Below, piece by piece: positions 22,985 to 32,453 of a DNA stretch of 64,000 nt. This stretch comes from Deltaproteobacteria bacterium (GTDB taxonomy: Bacteria; Myxococcota; Kuafuiibacteriia; Kuafuiibacteriales; Kuafuiibacteriaceae): assembly GCA_020632995.1 (NCBI GenBank), contig JACKEN010000001.1, positions 521,001-585,000 on the forward strand, read 5' to 3'. The position numbers and the translations under genes were made by a program. Under the pieces are notes generated by a model, which was given only the letters and a program-made list of their open reading frames with translations, made no database searches and had not been told where the DNA came from. Position 1 is the first letter of the stretch; each line of letters starts with the position of its first letter.

Positions 22985-25829
22985 CCCTGGGGCTCCTCGG
23001 GCAGCGGCGTGTAGCCCCGGAACGGGCTCTCGGGCTCGACGTCGAGGTGCTCGAGGGGCGTCAGGTCCTGGAGGAAGTCGGTGAGCAGGGCGCCCAGCTC
23101 ATCACTCTGGACCTCGGGGGGAGGCGTGGTGTTCGGCGGGATCCTGGCCGGCTCGCCCGGCAGGGCAGGTTGCGGTCGCTGGGTGGCGTAGGCAAACGGC
23201 TCCAGGGCCTGGGCCAGCGCGTCCACCGACGAGTACCGCTCCTCGGGCTCCTTGGCGAGCGCCCGCATCACCACCGCCTCCAGGCGCGGATCCACCTTCA
23301 GGTCGGGGCGCACCTCGCGCAGCGGGGGCGGTGCCTGCGCGATGTGCTTCACGAGGAGGGCCACCATGCTGTCCGCGGTGAAGAGCGCCTCGCCGGTGAG
23401 GAGCTCATAGAGCACGACCCCCAGGGTGTAGAGGTCTGAGCGCCCATCCAGCATCAGGCCCTGGGCCTGCTCCGGTGACATGTAGCGCGGCGTCCCGAAC
23501 ACCTTGCCCCGCTGGGTGAGCTGGGCGGTGGTCTCGTTGTCGGCCAGCTTCGCGAGGCCGAAGTCGAGGACCTTGACCCAGTCCGGCTCGCCGCCCAGCG
23601 CGGTGAGGAAGATGTTGTCGGGCTTCAGGTCGCGGTGGACGATGCCCGCCGCGTGGGCCTCGCTCAGCGACGCACACGCCTGGCGGATGATCCGCGCGGC
23701 GCGGTCCGGCGCCACCTGGCGCTCCCGGCGGATGAGCTCGGCCAGGGTCTCGCCCTCGAGGTACTCCATCACGATGTAGAGCTCGCCCGCCGCCGTCTTC
23801 CCGAAGTCGTAGATCGTGACGGTGTTGGGGTGGCGCATCCGCGAGATGGCCTTCGCCTCCTGCTCGAAGCGGCGCACCGCGACCTCGTCGTGCGCGAGGC
23901 TGGACAGCAGCACCTTCACCGCGACCTTGCGATCGATCGGCTCCTGGTTGGCGGTGTAGACCGCCCCCATCCCGCCCTCGCCGATCTTCTGGAGGATGCG
24001 GTACTTGCCGGCAAGGTAGGTGCCGATCAGGCGGTTCGGGGCGGTGTCGCTGTACGCGCTCGGCGGGAGGGTGAGGATCGTCTCGTTCTGCTGATCGGCG
24101 AGCGAGGCCTCACCGATCACCTCGTCCAGCACCGGGTCGAGGATCGGCACCGAGTCCTCCCGGAGCGGCCGCACCGGGGGCGGCCCCAGGAACTCGGCGG
24201 CGAGGTCCGCGGTGAGATCCAGGCGCCGGAGCGGCGGGAGCAGGGCCTCCTGGCTGGGCTCGGGCGGCAGCTCCATGAGCGCGCTCGGGTCGAGGAGGTC
24301 CGGCACCGGCTCCGGCAGGAGCTCCGAGAGCACGATAGGGGGCTCGTGGGCCGGCGCCGTCGTCGGCGCGCCGGGCGAGCTCCGGCCCCGCGTCCCCGCC
24401 ACGCCGTTCACCGCGAGCGACAGGAGCGAGGGCAGGGGGGAGTGGCTCGGCCGCGGGGCGCGGGGGCTGGCGAAGGCGGGCGCCGGGCGGGCGGAGTCGT
24501 TGCCTCGGAACGCCTGGGTGTAGGCGATCTCCATGTGGGCCTGCCCAGGATCCTCGAGCGCGATGTGGAAGGGCGGGCTCCCCGCGACCTTCAAGGCGGG
24601 CCGGTCCCAGCGGCGCAGGCCAGCCTGCGTGACCACCGCCCGGTCCTCGGATGTCAACACGACCTGCGTGCCGCGCGGGTAGCTGCGGAGGAGGTTGACG
24701 AGCAGGTCCACGTAGCGGGGGTCCAGCCACCCGCTCTCGTCGGCCTGGAGGGCGCCGAGGGCCTCCACCGGGCGCAGCGCGCGCCCGTCGGAGCGGTCGA
24801 GGCCCACCACCAGCTTCGCGTAGGCGTGGGCGACCCGCACCAGGCGCGAGAACGGGTGGGCGCGGCGGAGCCCCTCCGCCCCCGCGGTGGGCAGCTCGAT
24901 CTGCTCGTTGAGCACCATCGCCCGGGTGTAGAGCCCCTGGCCCACGCCGCTCTCCGCCAGCAGGTGCGCGACCGAGGCCGCGTTGTACTGGGCGTCGGGG
25001 CGATCCGGCGCACCCACCGCCCAGCGCCCCACCAGGATGAAGAGGGCGGCCATGCCGATGTCGCCGACGTCCCGCCGGTGCAGGTCCAGCGCGTGGGCCA
25101 TGGCCAGCGCGGCCACGCAGGTGTTGGCCGAGACGAGCTCCTCGGCCGGGGCGCCTTGGGCGTTGCAAGCCAGCTTCAGGAGCAGGTCCAGGCGGTCGTC
25201 GCACAGCTCGGTGAGATCCTGGATGACGCGCACCACCCGGATCCGGGGGCGCAGCCGCGGATCCGGGCCGTGGGCTGCACATGCTCGATGATCGCGGCGT
25301 GCTCACGCAACGCGAGGATGAGCTTGGCGTAGGAGTGCAGGGCGAAGACCCGCCGGTCCACCCGCACCGGGCCCTGCCCGTCGGCGAGGCGCTGCACGCC
25401 GAGGACGCCGATGTCGAAGCTGGCCAGGGCGGCCCGGGTCTCCTCGAGCGTCGCCCGCGTCCCGGCGGCGAACATCGACACCAGCCGCCTGATCGCCTCG
25501 TGGGTGGGCGGGGCGCGCATCCGGAGGCCGCCCAGCTCCTGCGACTCGAGGATGTGCCGCAGGGTCCGCATGGAGTCGTGGGTCTTGCCGTGGAAGCGGA
25601 GCCGGACCCCGTTGACGAAGAAGGAGTCGTCCACCACCTGCAGCTCGATGCCGCCGCTCGCGGTGAAGAGGGCCTGTGCGCACTCGTAGACCCGGGCCAC
25701 CGCGTTGGTGAAAGCGGTGTTGCTCGGGTCGTGGATCTGAGCGGTGCGCACCCCCATGAAGAGCGCGCCGAGGAAGTCGTGCGCGTAGTGGAGCGCGCGC
25801 TCGGAGAGCCGGGGAGCCCGATCGATCAT
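22981..25829 (-). pseudogene. degenerate HD-like domain fused to a Ser/Thr kinase, one frameshift
   Basis: The N-terminal part (from ATG 25829; TTG 25847 is an alternative overlapping the previous stop) has the FLGALFMGVRTAQIHDPSN segment seen in myxobacterial HD-type signalling proteins. The frame then breaks near 25245-25265 and continues as VIQDLTELCDDRLDLL, an HD-GYP-like helical domain whose HD metal pair is missing (SANTCVAALAMAHALDL, AALFILVGRW). The C-terminal kinase is intact: GEGGMGAVY, AVKVLL Lys, HRDLKPDN, DFGLAK, GTPRYMSPEQ. A Pro-rich linker joins the two. Last gene of a PfkB/HEAT/kinase run. Expected to be a cytosolic signalling kinase; the break may be artefactual. Confidence 0.75.
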
Positions 25830-25843
25830 GACCTGCTCTTCGC

Positions 25844-27575
25844 TCAAGCCCGCTCCTTCATCTGGATGAGCGACCGGCGCGCGGTCTCACGCAGCCGCTT
25901 GTTGCGGGACATCGCGCCGCGCCGGAGGATCTCGACCGACGCCATGCTCCGGATGCGGCCGAGCGCCAGGGCCGCCGCGACCGCGGTCTCCTCCGCCTCG
26001 CGGCCGGTGAGGAAGCCGTCCCCGTCGCGGATGTAGCGGTGCAGGACCTGCACCGCCCGGGTCTGACCCAGGGCGGCGTACGACTCCAGGGCCGCGCGCT
26101 TGTACTCGAAGTGCTTCCCCTCGAGCGCGGTCCGGGTCACCAGCCCCTCCACCACCGCCAGCGCGCTCTGGCCGGGGTAGCGGGCCAGCCCGCGGATCCC
26201 GCGACCTGGACCCGAAGCTCGACGTCGGTGGTCAGCTGGGCCGCGAGGTCACGGCCGAGCTGCTCGGGGAGCTGGCCGAGGTGCTCCGCCACCGTGATCC
26301 GCACCTGCGGGCTCACGTGGTGGGCGGCGGCGAACAGGGCGTCGTGGTCGGTGTCCCGGCCCATGTGCACGAGGAGGTAGACCGCCTCCTGGGCCACGAA
26401 GGCCTGCTCGTTCTGCAAGAGGGCCTTCACCGGCGCGGGGTCGATGATCCCGATCTCGAGGAGCAGGGTAGAGACCGCGCGCCGGAGCTGGGCGTCGACG
26501 ATGCCGGGCAGGAGCCCGAGGAGCGGCTCCACCACCCACGCGCCGCAGGCGCGGAAGTACTCGAGGGCGGTGGCGCGGACCTCCTCGGTGGCCTGGGGGT
26601 TGTTGAAGGCGGCGGCCACGTGGCGGGTGCGGGCCTCGGACACCACCTCGTCCATCCAGCCGCCCACGAGGGCCGAGACTGGCCGGAGCGCCGGACGCCG
26701 CTGACGATGCCGGTGGCCACCTGGAAGCGGTCCTCGAGGAGCGCGGTGTCGAGCATCCTCAGGAGCGCGTCGGCCATGGTGCGGGCCTCGGCCGGGGGCA
26801 GGGGCTGGGCCAGGCTCCGCAAGGCGCCTTCCAGTCCGCGCACCGAGATCGCGAAGTCGCCTTCCTCCGCGACCTCGCGCTCGAGGTCGTCCTGATAGGC
26901 GGCGCGCTGGCCCAGGTGACGCACCGGCCGCCCCCCCGCCGCCATGTCCTCGACGTCGTCGAGCGCCTCGGCCACCCGCTTGGCCGGGAGGTCCGCCCCG
27001 TCCAGGTGGAGCGAGAGGCGCCCCTCGACGTCGTCGCTGTGCCCGTAGAGGCTGGCGAGGAGCGCGTTGATCTGGGCGTCCACCGTGGAGGCGTCGCCGC
27101 GCTCCGTGGCCACGCGCCCGTCGGACTCGACGATCGTGGTGTCCACCACCACGTAGGAGATGTGCCGGAGGTCCCGTCGCCACAGGAGCGAGACCACGTC
27201 GTCGCCGACCCCGGTGAAGCCGAGCCCGAGGGACGTGGCCTCCACCAGCGCCTCGAGCTCGTCTCGGGGCAGCCCGTGGAGGAACTCGATGCGTCGGATG
27301 CCGTCGCGGTACAGGGCGAAGGGGATCGACTCGTCGGTGTCGGCCGTCTCGAGCAGGCTGGCTTCCCCCAACAGCAGGGCGTTCGCCTGCACCGTGATCA
27401 CCAGCTCGGGCGTGACCTCGAGCACATCGCCGAAGCCGCGCCACAGCTCGTCGATCATCCGCACCACGGTGGCGTTGTCGGCGTTGTAGAGGCGGTAGGC
27501 CCGCACGATGCGGGCGAAGGACGCAAACACGTGACGCGCTCTTTGCAAGAGTGCGCGTGGCTCCTCCGCTTTCAT
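25844..27575 (-). pseudogene. HEAT-repeat signalling protein, two frameshifts
   Basis: From ATG 27575 (GGGAGGGG upstream) the first frame runs to about 26680 (FQVATGIVSGVRRSG). A second frame continues (SALVGGWMDEVVSEAR) with HEAT-like helices such as AVKALLQNEQAFVAQEAVYLL and HHVSPQVRITVAEHLGQLP. Near 26200 a third frame takes over (RYPGQSALAVVEGLVTRTAL) and ends at 25844. Joined, it is about 575 aa: an N-terminal domain related to the neighbour's HD-like region, then HEAT repeats. It sits between PfkB and the HD-kinase gene with overlapping or close junctions, so the three probably form an operon. Function unknown. Confidence 0.7.
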
Positions 27576-27591
27576 GGGCCCCTCCCTGACC

Positions 27592-28603
27592 CTAGCTCAG
27601 GGCGAAGTTCGTGTCGCGTGTGTCCAGACCGGTCGCCATGGCGATAACAAGGGTAAGCACTAGAAGCTGGACCGCCCGCACGTGCACCTGGGGCGCGAGC
27701 CGGGCGACGTCCTCCGGCCGGCAGAGCTCCGACCCGTCGGTCATCACCGCCGCGGCGCCCGCCGCGACCCCGTGGCGCACCAGCTCCCCCAGCCCCCCAC
27801 CGGCGCGCAGGGCGTGGACCATGCCGGCCACCATCGAGTCGCCAGGCCCCGACCTTGGAGCGGATCGGGACGGTGGGGGCGCGGGCCTCGAGCACCTCCT
27901 CCGCGCTCACCGCGAGCGCGCCGCCCGCGCCGAGCGACACCACCACCCGCGTGGCCTTCTTGGCCGAGATGAGGTCCTGGGCCACCGAGACCACGTCGGC
28001 GTCGCTCTCGAGGGCGCGCCCGGCGAGTCGGGAGAGCTCGCGCAGGTTGGGTTTCAACAGGTGCACCCCGGCCTGCAAGCCCGCCTGCAGGGCCTCGCCG
28101 CTGGTGTCGAGGACCACGCGCACCGTCTCGGGGAGGGCGCGGATCAGCTGGGCGTAGGTGTCGGCGGGTGCGCCGGGCGGCAGGCTCCCGCTCAGCACCA
28201 CCACCTCGGGGGTGGGCTCGAGCCGCTGCATCGCGCCGAGCACCGCGGCGAGGTCCGCCTCGTCCAGGGTGGGGCCGGGCATGCCGAAGCGGTACTGGTG
28301 GGTGCTGCTGGCCTCGAACACCACCACGTTGGTGCGGGTGAGGCCGCTGACCGGGATGGCGCGGTGGGTGAGGCCGGCCGCGTCGAGCAGGCCGTGGAGC
28401 TGCTGCCCGGCCGGGCCGGCGGAGGTCCACAGGGCGAGGCTCTCGGTGCCCATGCGGCCGAGCGCGCGGGACACGTTGAGGCCGCCGCCGCCCGGCTCGA
28501 ACGAGGGCGGGGCGCAACGCAGCTTGTCTTCCGGGACCACGCGATCCACGGAGGTGCTCTGGTCGATGGCGGGGTTGAGGCTGACGGTGACCACCGAGGT
28601 CAT
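27592..28603 (-). pseudogene. PfkB-family hexose-phosphate kinase (1-phosphofructokinase-like), one frameshift
   Basis: The N-terminus is a clear match to the FruK/LacC/PfkB group: VSLNPAIDQS, GGGGLNVSRALGRMG, VLSGSLPPG, LKPNLRELSRL, VVVSLGAGGA. The frame breaks near 27845 at the catalytic motif: the sequence reads VGA-W in one frame and GDSMVAGMVHAL in the other. Removing one base restores GAGDS, the anion hole and catalytic Asp. The correct C-terminus then ends in ALS at 27592. Such enzymes phosphorylate fructose-1-P, tagatose-6-P or fructose-6-P. With the frameshift as read, the protein would be inactive. Confidence 0.8.
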
Positions 28604-28617
28604 GCCGAGGTTCTACC

Positions 28618-29943
28618 TCAGGGCGTCACCCGGAGCACCGTCATCATGCCGTCCTCGGCGTGGGGGAGGATGTGACAGTGGGTCATCCAGTCGCCGGGGA
28701 CCTCAGGGCGCACCAGGAGGCGCACCGCGTCACGGATGCCGAGGTTGAGGGTGTCCTCCACCCGGCGGGCGGCGGGCGCCTGGCCGTTGATCGACAGCAC
28801 CTCGAACGACATGCCGTGGGTGTGGAAGGGGTGCTCGCTCGGGCTCAGGTTCCGCACCTCGATGATCCGTGGCTGGCCCACCGGGAGCTCGTGGATCGTC
28901 ACGTTGGGGAAGCGCTCCCGTTGATCATCCACACCCCGGTGCGGTCCGAGCCCGCGAACGCGTAGACGATGTCGGTGGCCCCCGGATCCGCGGTCGGGGC
29001 GGCGCCGTCGAAGGCCCAGGCGAGGCCCGCGGGGGCCGGGGCGGGCGCCGTCACCGCGACGTCGAGGAGCGGCGTGGGATCGCCGAACGCGAGGCCACCG
29101 TTGAGGGAGTAGGGCAGGGTCTCGAGGGTGAAGCCGGCCTCGCCGATGCGCCACTCCACCTCGGCCCGGTCGCCCGGGCCGAGCACCAGCAGCTCGGGGG
29201 TCTCGAGGGCCGAGGCGAGGCCCTGGTCGTGGGCGATGACCTGTGAGCTCGGGGGCGCGCAGGGCAAGGTAGCCTGCGCTGGCCGCGTTGAGGAGCCGCG
29301 CCCGCACCACCGTGCCCCCCGCCGCCTCCAGGGTGGGGCGCTCGAGGCCGTTCACCCGCCACTTCGTCGCGAGCTTGCCGTGCCCGTGGGTCGGGCTCGG
29401 TGCGCGGGCCTCGGCCTCGGCGTCGAAGATCAGCACCACGTCCTGGTCCGCCACCGGCTCGGCCGGATCCTCGACGATGAAGGCGCCGTAGAGGCCGCCC
29501 TCGACCTGCTGGTGGGTGTTGAAGTGGGGGTGGTACCAGAAGGTGCCCACCTGGTTCACGGTGAAGCTGTAGGTGAACGTCTCGCCCGCACCGACCGGCG
29601 AGCGCATCCACGCCACCCCGTCCATGTCGAAGGGCACGTGGAGGCCGTGCCAGTGGATGGTGGTGGGCGCGTCGAGCTGGTTGGTCGAGCTCCACCGTCA
29701 CGGTGTCCGCCGCGCTGTACCCGAATGGTGGGCCCGGGGTTCTGCCCCTCGTAGGCGTACAGGTACGGGCGGCCCCATCCGGGAGGGCCGCCGCGGTGAG
29801 GTGAAAGCGGGCCTGCCCCGGCGCGGGGTCCAGATCCGGGGCCTCGGCGGGGGAGATGGCTCGGGCCCGCGTTCCGGACGTCGGGGGCGGGCGCCTTGCA
29901 TCCCGCGGCGAGGACGAGGGCGAAGAACAGCGGAGCGCTTCAT
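28618..29943 (-). pseudogene. multicopper oxidase (CopA/CueO-type lipoprotein), at least six frameshifts
   Basis: All four copper-binding blocks can be read, but in different frames: TIHWHGLHVPFDMDG, FWYHPHFNTHQQVEGG, HPFHTHGMSFEVL and DWMTHCHILPHAEDGMM. Together they bind the type 1, 2 and 3 coppers. The leader reads MKRS then LFFALVLAAGC in a shifted frame, a lipoprotein signal. Frame breaks are seen near 29932, 29860, 29770, 29710, 29690, 29243 and 28920. Its ATG overlaps the stop of the pentaheme lipoprotein gene (ATGA), so the two are co-expressed. The role would be cuprous ion or metal oxidation in the periplasm, next to copZ-copA. Confidence 0.8.
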
Positions 29944-32102
29944 CGGCGGGCCTCCGTCATCAGGTGGCTCGGGTTGGCCCAGCCCCGCTCCTCGGCAAGC
30001 CAGGTTGCGTAGGGGCGGTGATAGAGCCGGGCCTCGACCACCGGGTCGGGGCAGGTGGCCGCGAAGCGGTGGGTGGTGGTGTAGCCCTGCTGCGGCATGA
30101 GCCGGTTGTCGCTCACCACGTCGGTGGCCACGAAGTGCGGCACCATGCGGCGCCCCGCCGCGTCGCGCATCACCCGGGCGAAGCCGAAGCCGGGGGCGCC
30201 GGCGTGATCCTCGGCCCCTCGCACCAGGTAGGTGAGGGCGCCGTCCGGGAGCGGGGCGTCGGTGGTGACGGTGCCGTCGGGGGCGACCTGGGTGATGGTG
30301 ACCTCGCCCACGAAGTCCTCGAGCTCCATGCCCTTCTCGGCCGGGCCGAAGGTGCCGTCGCCGAAGGGGCCGAAGCCGGCGTAGTCGTGGTAGCCCCGGA
30401 GCCGGTTCACAACCCGCAACCTGTCCTGCGGCTGGGCCCCGGGCCAGCGGGTGCGGTCCTCGCCCGCCGACCGCTGGGCGCGCGCCCCCCCGAAGTCCGG
30501 CACCACGTCGCCGCCGGTCGCCACCAGGGGCACGGCGCCGCACCTCGCCTCGACCCGGAGCACGAGGTGCCGCATCGGCTCGCCGGTGGGGAGGGCGTGG
30601 CCCGCGCCGACGTTCTTGACCGTGACCTCGGCGGTGAGGGTGCCATTCGCTACCTGGTGCTGGATGAACACCGCCGCCGCCAGCTCCAGCATCCGGCTCG
30701 CGGGCTGCCGGGGCCCGAACCAGGCGTGCTGCCGCACCGCCCCCGGGGGTCGATACCACCCCCCCTGGATGCCCGCCTCGGCGTCGCCGGTGAGCTGGAG
30801 GTCGGCGCCGTTGGCCCGCTCCGCGGCGGGCGGCATGTGGCAGGACTGGCAGGGGGCGTCGGCGAGCGCGCCGGTCTGCCACTCCAGGTAGGTGCTCTGC
30901 ACCGGCAGGACACCTTGCGGCCAGCGGTTCGGGTCGAGGGCCTGCCCGGGCACCTTCACCGCGACGTCGAGCTGATGGCAGCCCGCGCACAGCGCGCCTT
31001 CGCGGAAGTGATCCCGCTGCACCAGGCCCATCCGGGGGTTGGGGCTGTCGTGGGAGGGACCGAAGGTGAGGGGCAGCCGCCCGCCCGCGCCGAGGGCGGG
31101 CGAGCCCGGCTCCGAGGGGCGCATGAGCCCGAGGCGGCCGCCCACGCCGGGGCGCGGGTCGGCCGGGCTCACCGACTCCACGCGGTGGCACACGTCGCAG
31201 TGGACGCCATACTCGTAGGCCAACCCCTCTGCCTCGAGGAGGTCGCGGCCCCCGAGGTCGCCGTCGATGCCGGGGGCGTGGCAGTCCGCGCACTCGCCCC
31301 GCTCTGCAAGCGCGCCTTCACACGGCGCCTCGGTGCAGGACGGGTTGAGCGCGGGCAGGAGCCCATCACCCTTGTAGCACCCCATGCCGCGGCCCCCGCC
31401 CGGGCGCCGCCCGTCGACCCAGCGGCCCCCCGCGGCGAGGCAGGCGGCCTCGCTCGCGTACGCGCTCGCCGCCCCCGCATAGAGGTCGTGCACCGTCGGG
31501 TTGCTGGCGGAGGTGCGGTGGGGCGAGGGGAACCAGTCGGCGGAGAGGGTCCGGTGGCAGTGGGCGCACTGCGCGGTGGTGGGGCGCCGGTCGGGCTCGC
31601 CGGGATCCTGGAAGCGGTAGTCAACGTAGTCGCTGCGGTCGTAGCGGAGGAGCTCGATCGTGGTGCGCCCGGGGCGGGTGGCGGGGGGCGTGCCCACCCC
31701 CTCCCGGGCCTCGGGGTGCGACGCGACGATCAGCGCGTCCCCGACGATGGTGTCGTCGAGGGTCAGCACCGCCCAGCCTCGTGCGTCGGTGAGGGTGTGG
31801 GTGAGGCTGCCGCCTTGGAGCACCACCGCGCCCTCCACCGGGGCGCCGTCCAGGGTGACCACCACCAGCACCTGCTCGCCCTCGAGGCCCGCGTCCTCCT
31901 CCCCCGCGTCCGCGGGCTCGGCGTCGGTGGGACCACTGTCCAGCTCGCCCGCGTCGAAGCCCGCGTCGGGCTCGCCCGCGTCCAGGCCCGCGTCGAGGCC
32001 GGAGTCGGTCCGCGCGCCGGTGTCCGGCACGCCGCTGTCCACGGCGGGCTCGCCCGCGCACGCCGCGCACAGGGCGGTGAGGAGGAGGGCGGCGCGCTTC
32101 AC
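29940..32102 (-). CDS. pentaheme c-type cytochrome lipoprotein with D/A/G-rich linker
   Basis: 720 aa from GTG 32102 (an ATG 36 nt upstream would give an atypical leader). Signal peptide with lipobox ALCAAC, then about 45 residues of Asp/Ala/Gly/Pro-rich linker (DSGLDAGLDAGEPDAG pattern), common in myxobacterial surface lipoproteins. Next is a carboxypeptidase-regulatory-like beta domain (LDGAPVEGAVVLQGG) and five heme motifs: CAHCH, CADCH, CDVCH, CAGCH, CQSCH. Extra Cys pairs (CYKG, CTEAPC) may form disulfides. The C-terminal 250 residues are beta-rich and unassigned. The family resembles multiheme cytochrome c oxidoreductases. Co-transcribed with the multicopper oxidase and divergent from copZ-copA. 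Confidence 0.82.
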   Translation of the reverse strand: MKRAALLLTALCAACAGEPAVDSGVPDTGARTDSGLDAGLDAGEPDAGFDAGELDSGPTDAEPADAGEEDAGLEGEQVLVVVTLDGAPVEGAVVLQGGSLTHTLTDARGWAVLTLDDTIVGDALIVASHPEAREGVGTPPATRPGRTTIELLRYDRSDYVDYRFQDPGEPDRRPTTAQCAHCHRTLSADWFPSPHRTSASNPTVHDLYAGAASAYASEAACLAAGGRWVDGRRPGGGRGMGCYKGDGLLPALNPSCTEAPCEGALAERGECADCHAPGIDGDLGGRDLLEAEGLAYEYGVHCDVCHRVESVSPADPRPGVGGRLGLMRPSEPGSPALGAGGRLPLTFGPSHDSPNPRMGLVQRDHFREGALCAGCHQLDVAVKVPGQALDPNRWPQGVLPVQSTYLEWQTGALADAPCQSCHMPPAAERANGADLQLTGDAEAGIQGGWYRPPGAVRQHAWFGPRQPASRMLELAAAVFIQHQVANGTLTAEVTVKNVGAGHALPTGEPMRHLVLRVEARCGAVPLVATGGDVVPDFGGARAQRSAGEDRTRWPGAQPQDRLRVVNRLRGYHDYAGFGPFGDGTFGPAEKGMELEDFVGEVTITQVAPDGTVTTDAPLPDGALTYLVRGAEDHAGAPGFGFARVMRDAAGRRMVPHFVATDVVSDNRLMPQQGYTTTHRFAATCPDPVVEARLYHRPYATWLAEERGWANPSHLMTEARR

Positions 32103-32178
32103 CCGGCCATGGGGCCACGGCGAGGGCCCTCGGTGCAAGGCCCGGTAGCCTTCGGGGGGCTCGCCCGTAGTGATCCAT

Positions 32179-32193
32179 CGAGGCGCCGCCTCG
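32179..32193. promoter_or_regulatory. palindromic operator candidate between divergent copper genes
   Basis: CGAGGCG-C-CGCCTCG, a perfect 7-bp inverted repeat around one base. It lies 11 nt upstream of the copZ -35 hexamer and within the region that must hold the promoter of the divergent cytochrome/oxidase pair. Confidence 0.45.
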
Positions 32194-32204
32194 GACAGCC
32201 GGAG

Positions 32205-32233
32205 TTGACCGGCCCCGAGGGCGGTTCTAGTGA
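32205..32233 (+). promoter_or_regulatory. copZ promoter (leaderless)
   Basis: TTGACC at 32205-32210, a 17-nt spacer and TAGTGA at 32228-32233, followed by only 6 nt before the copZ ATG. The transcript should start at or next to the A of the start codon. No Shine-Dalgarno sequence is present. Confidence 0.6.
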
Positions 32234-32239
32234 GCAGCC

Positions 32240-32449
32240 ATGGACGAGAAGATCCTGAATGTCCCCGATATGACCTGTGGCCACTGCAAGGCCTCCATCG
32301 AGGGCGCCCTCGGCAAGCTGAGCGGCGTGCAGTGCGAGGTGAAGCTGGAGGCCAAGGAGGTGAAGGTCCGCTTCGACCCCGCGGCCACGCCGCTGACCTC
32401 GATCGTCGACGCGATCGAGGGTCAGGGCTTCACCGTGGCAGGAGGCTGA
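32240..32449 (+). CDS. copZ: copper chaperone, CopZ/HMA domain
   Basis: 69 aa, a single heavy-metal-associated domain with the Cu(I)-binding loop MTCGHC at residues 12-17 and the usual beta-alpha-beta-beta-alpha-beta length. It delivers cytosolic Cu(I) to the exporter encoded 4 nt downstream. The start codon lies immediately behind a good -10 hexamer and has no ribosome-binding site, so it is probably leaderless. The stop is followed by GAGGAG serving copA. The arrangement copZ-copA is a classic copper-efflux operon. Confidence 0.92.
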   Translation: MDEKILNVPDMTCGHCKASIEGALGKLSGVQCEVKLEAKEVKVRFDPAATPLTSIVDAIEGQGFTVAGG

Positions 32450-32453
32450 GGAG

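Noticed and set aside
31866..32060. D/A/G-rich coding stretch as a DNA tandem repeat
   Set aside because: The codons vary; the periodicity is at the protein level as a lipoprotein linker and is described with that gene.
29856..32258. Plus-strand open frame of 800 codons
   Set aside because: It is antisense to the pentaheme lipoprotein, which has heme motifs and a signal peptide; the 800-codon product has no domain and skewed composition.
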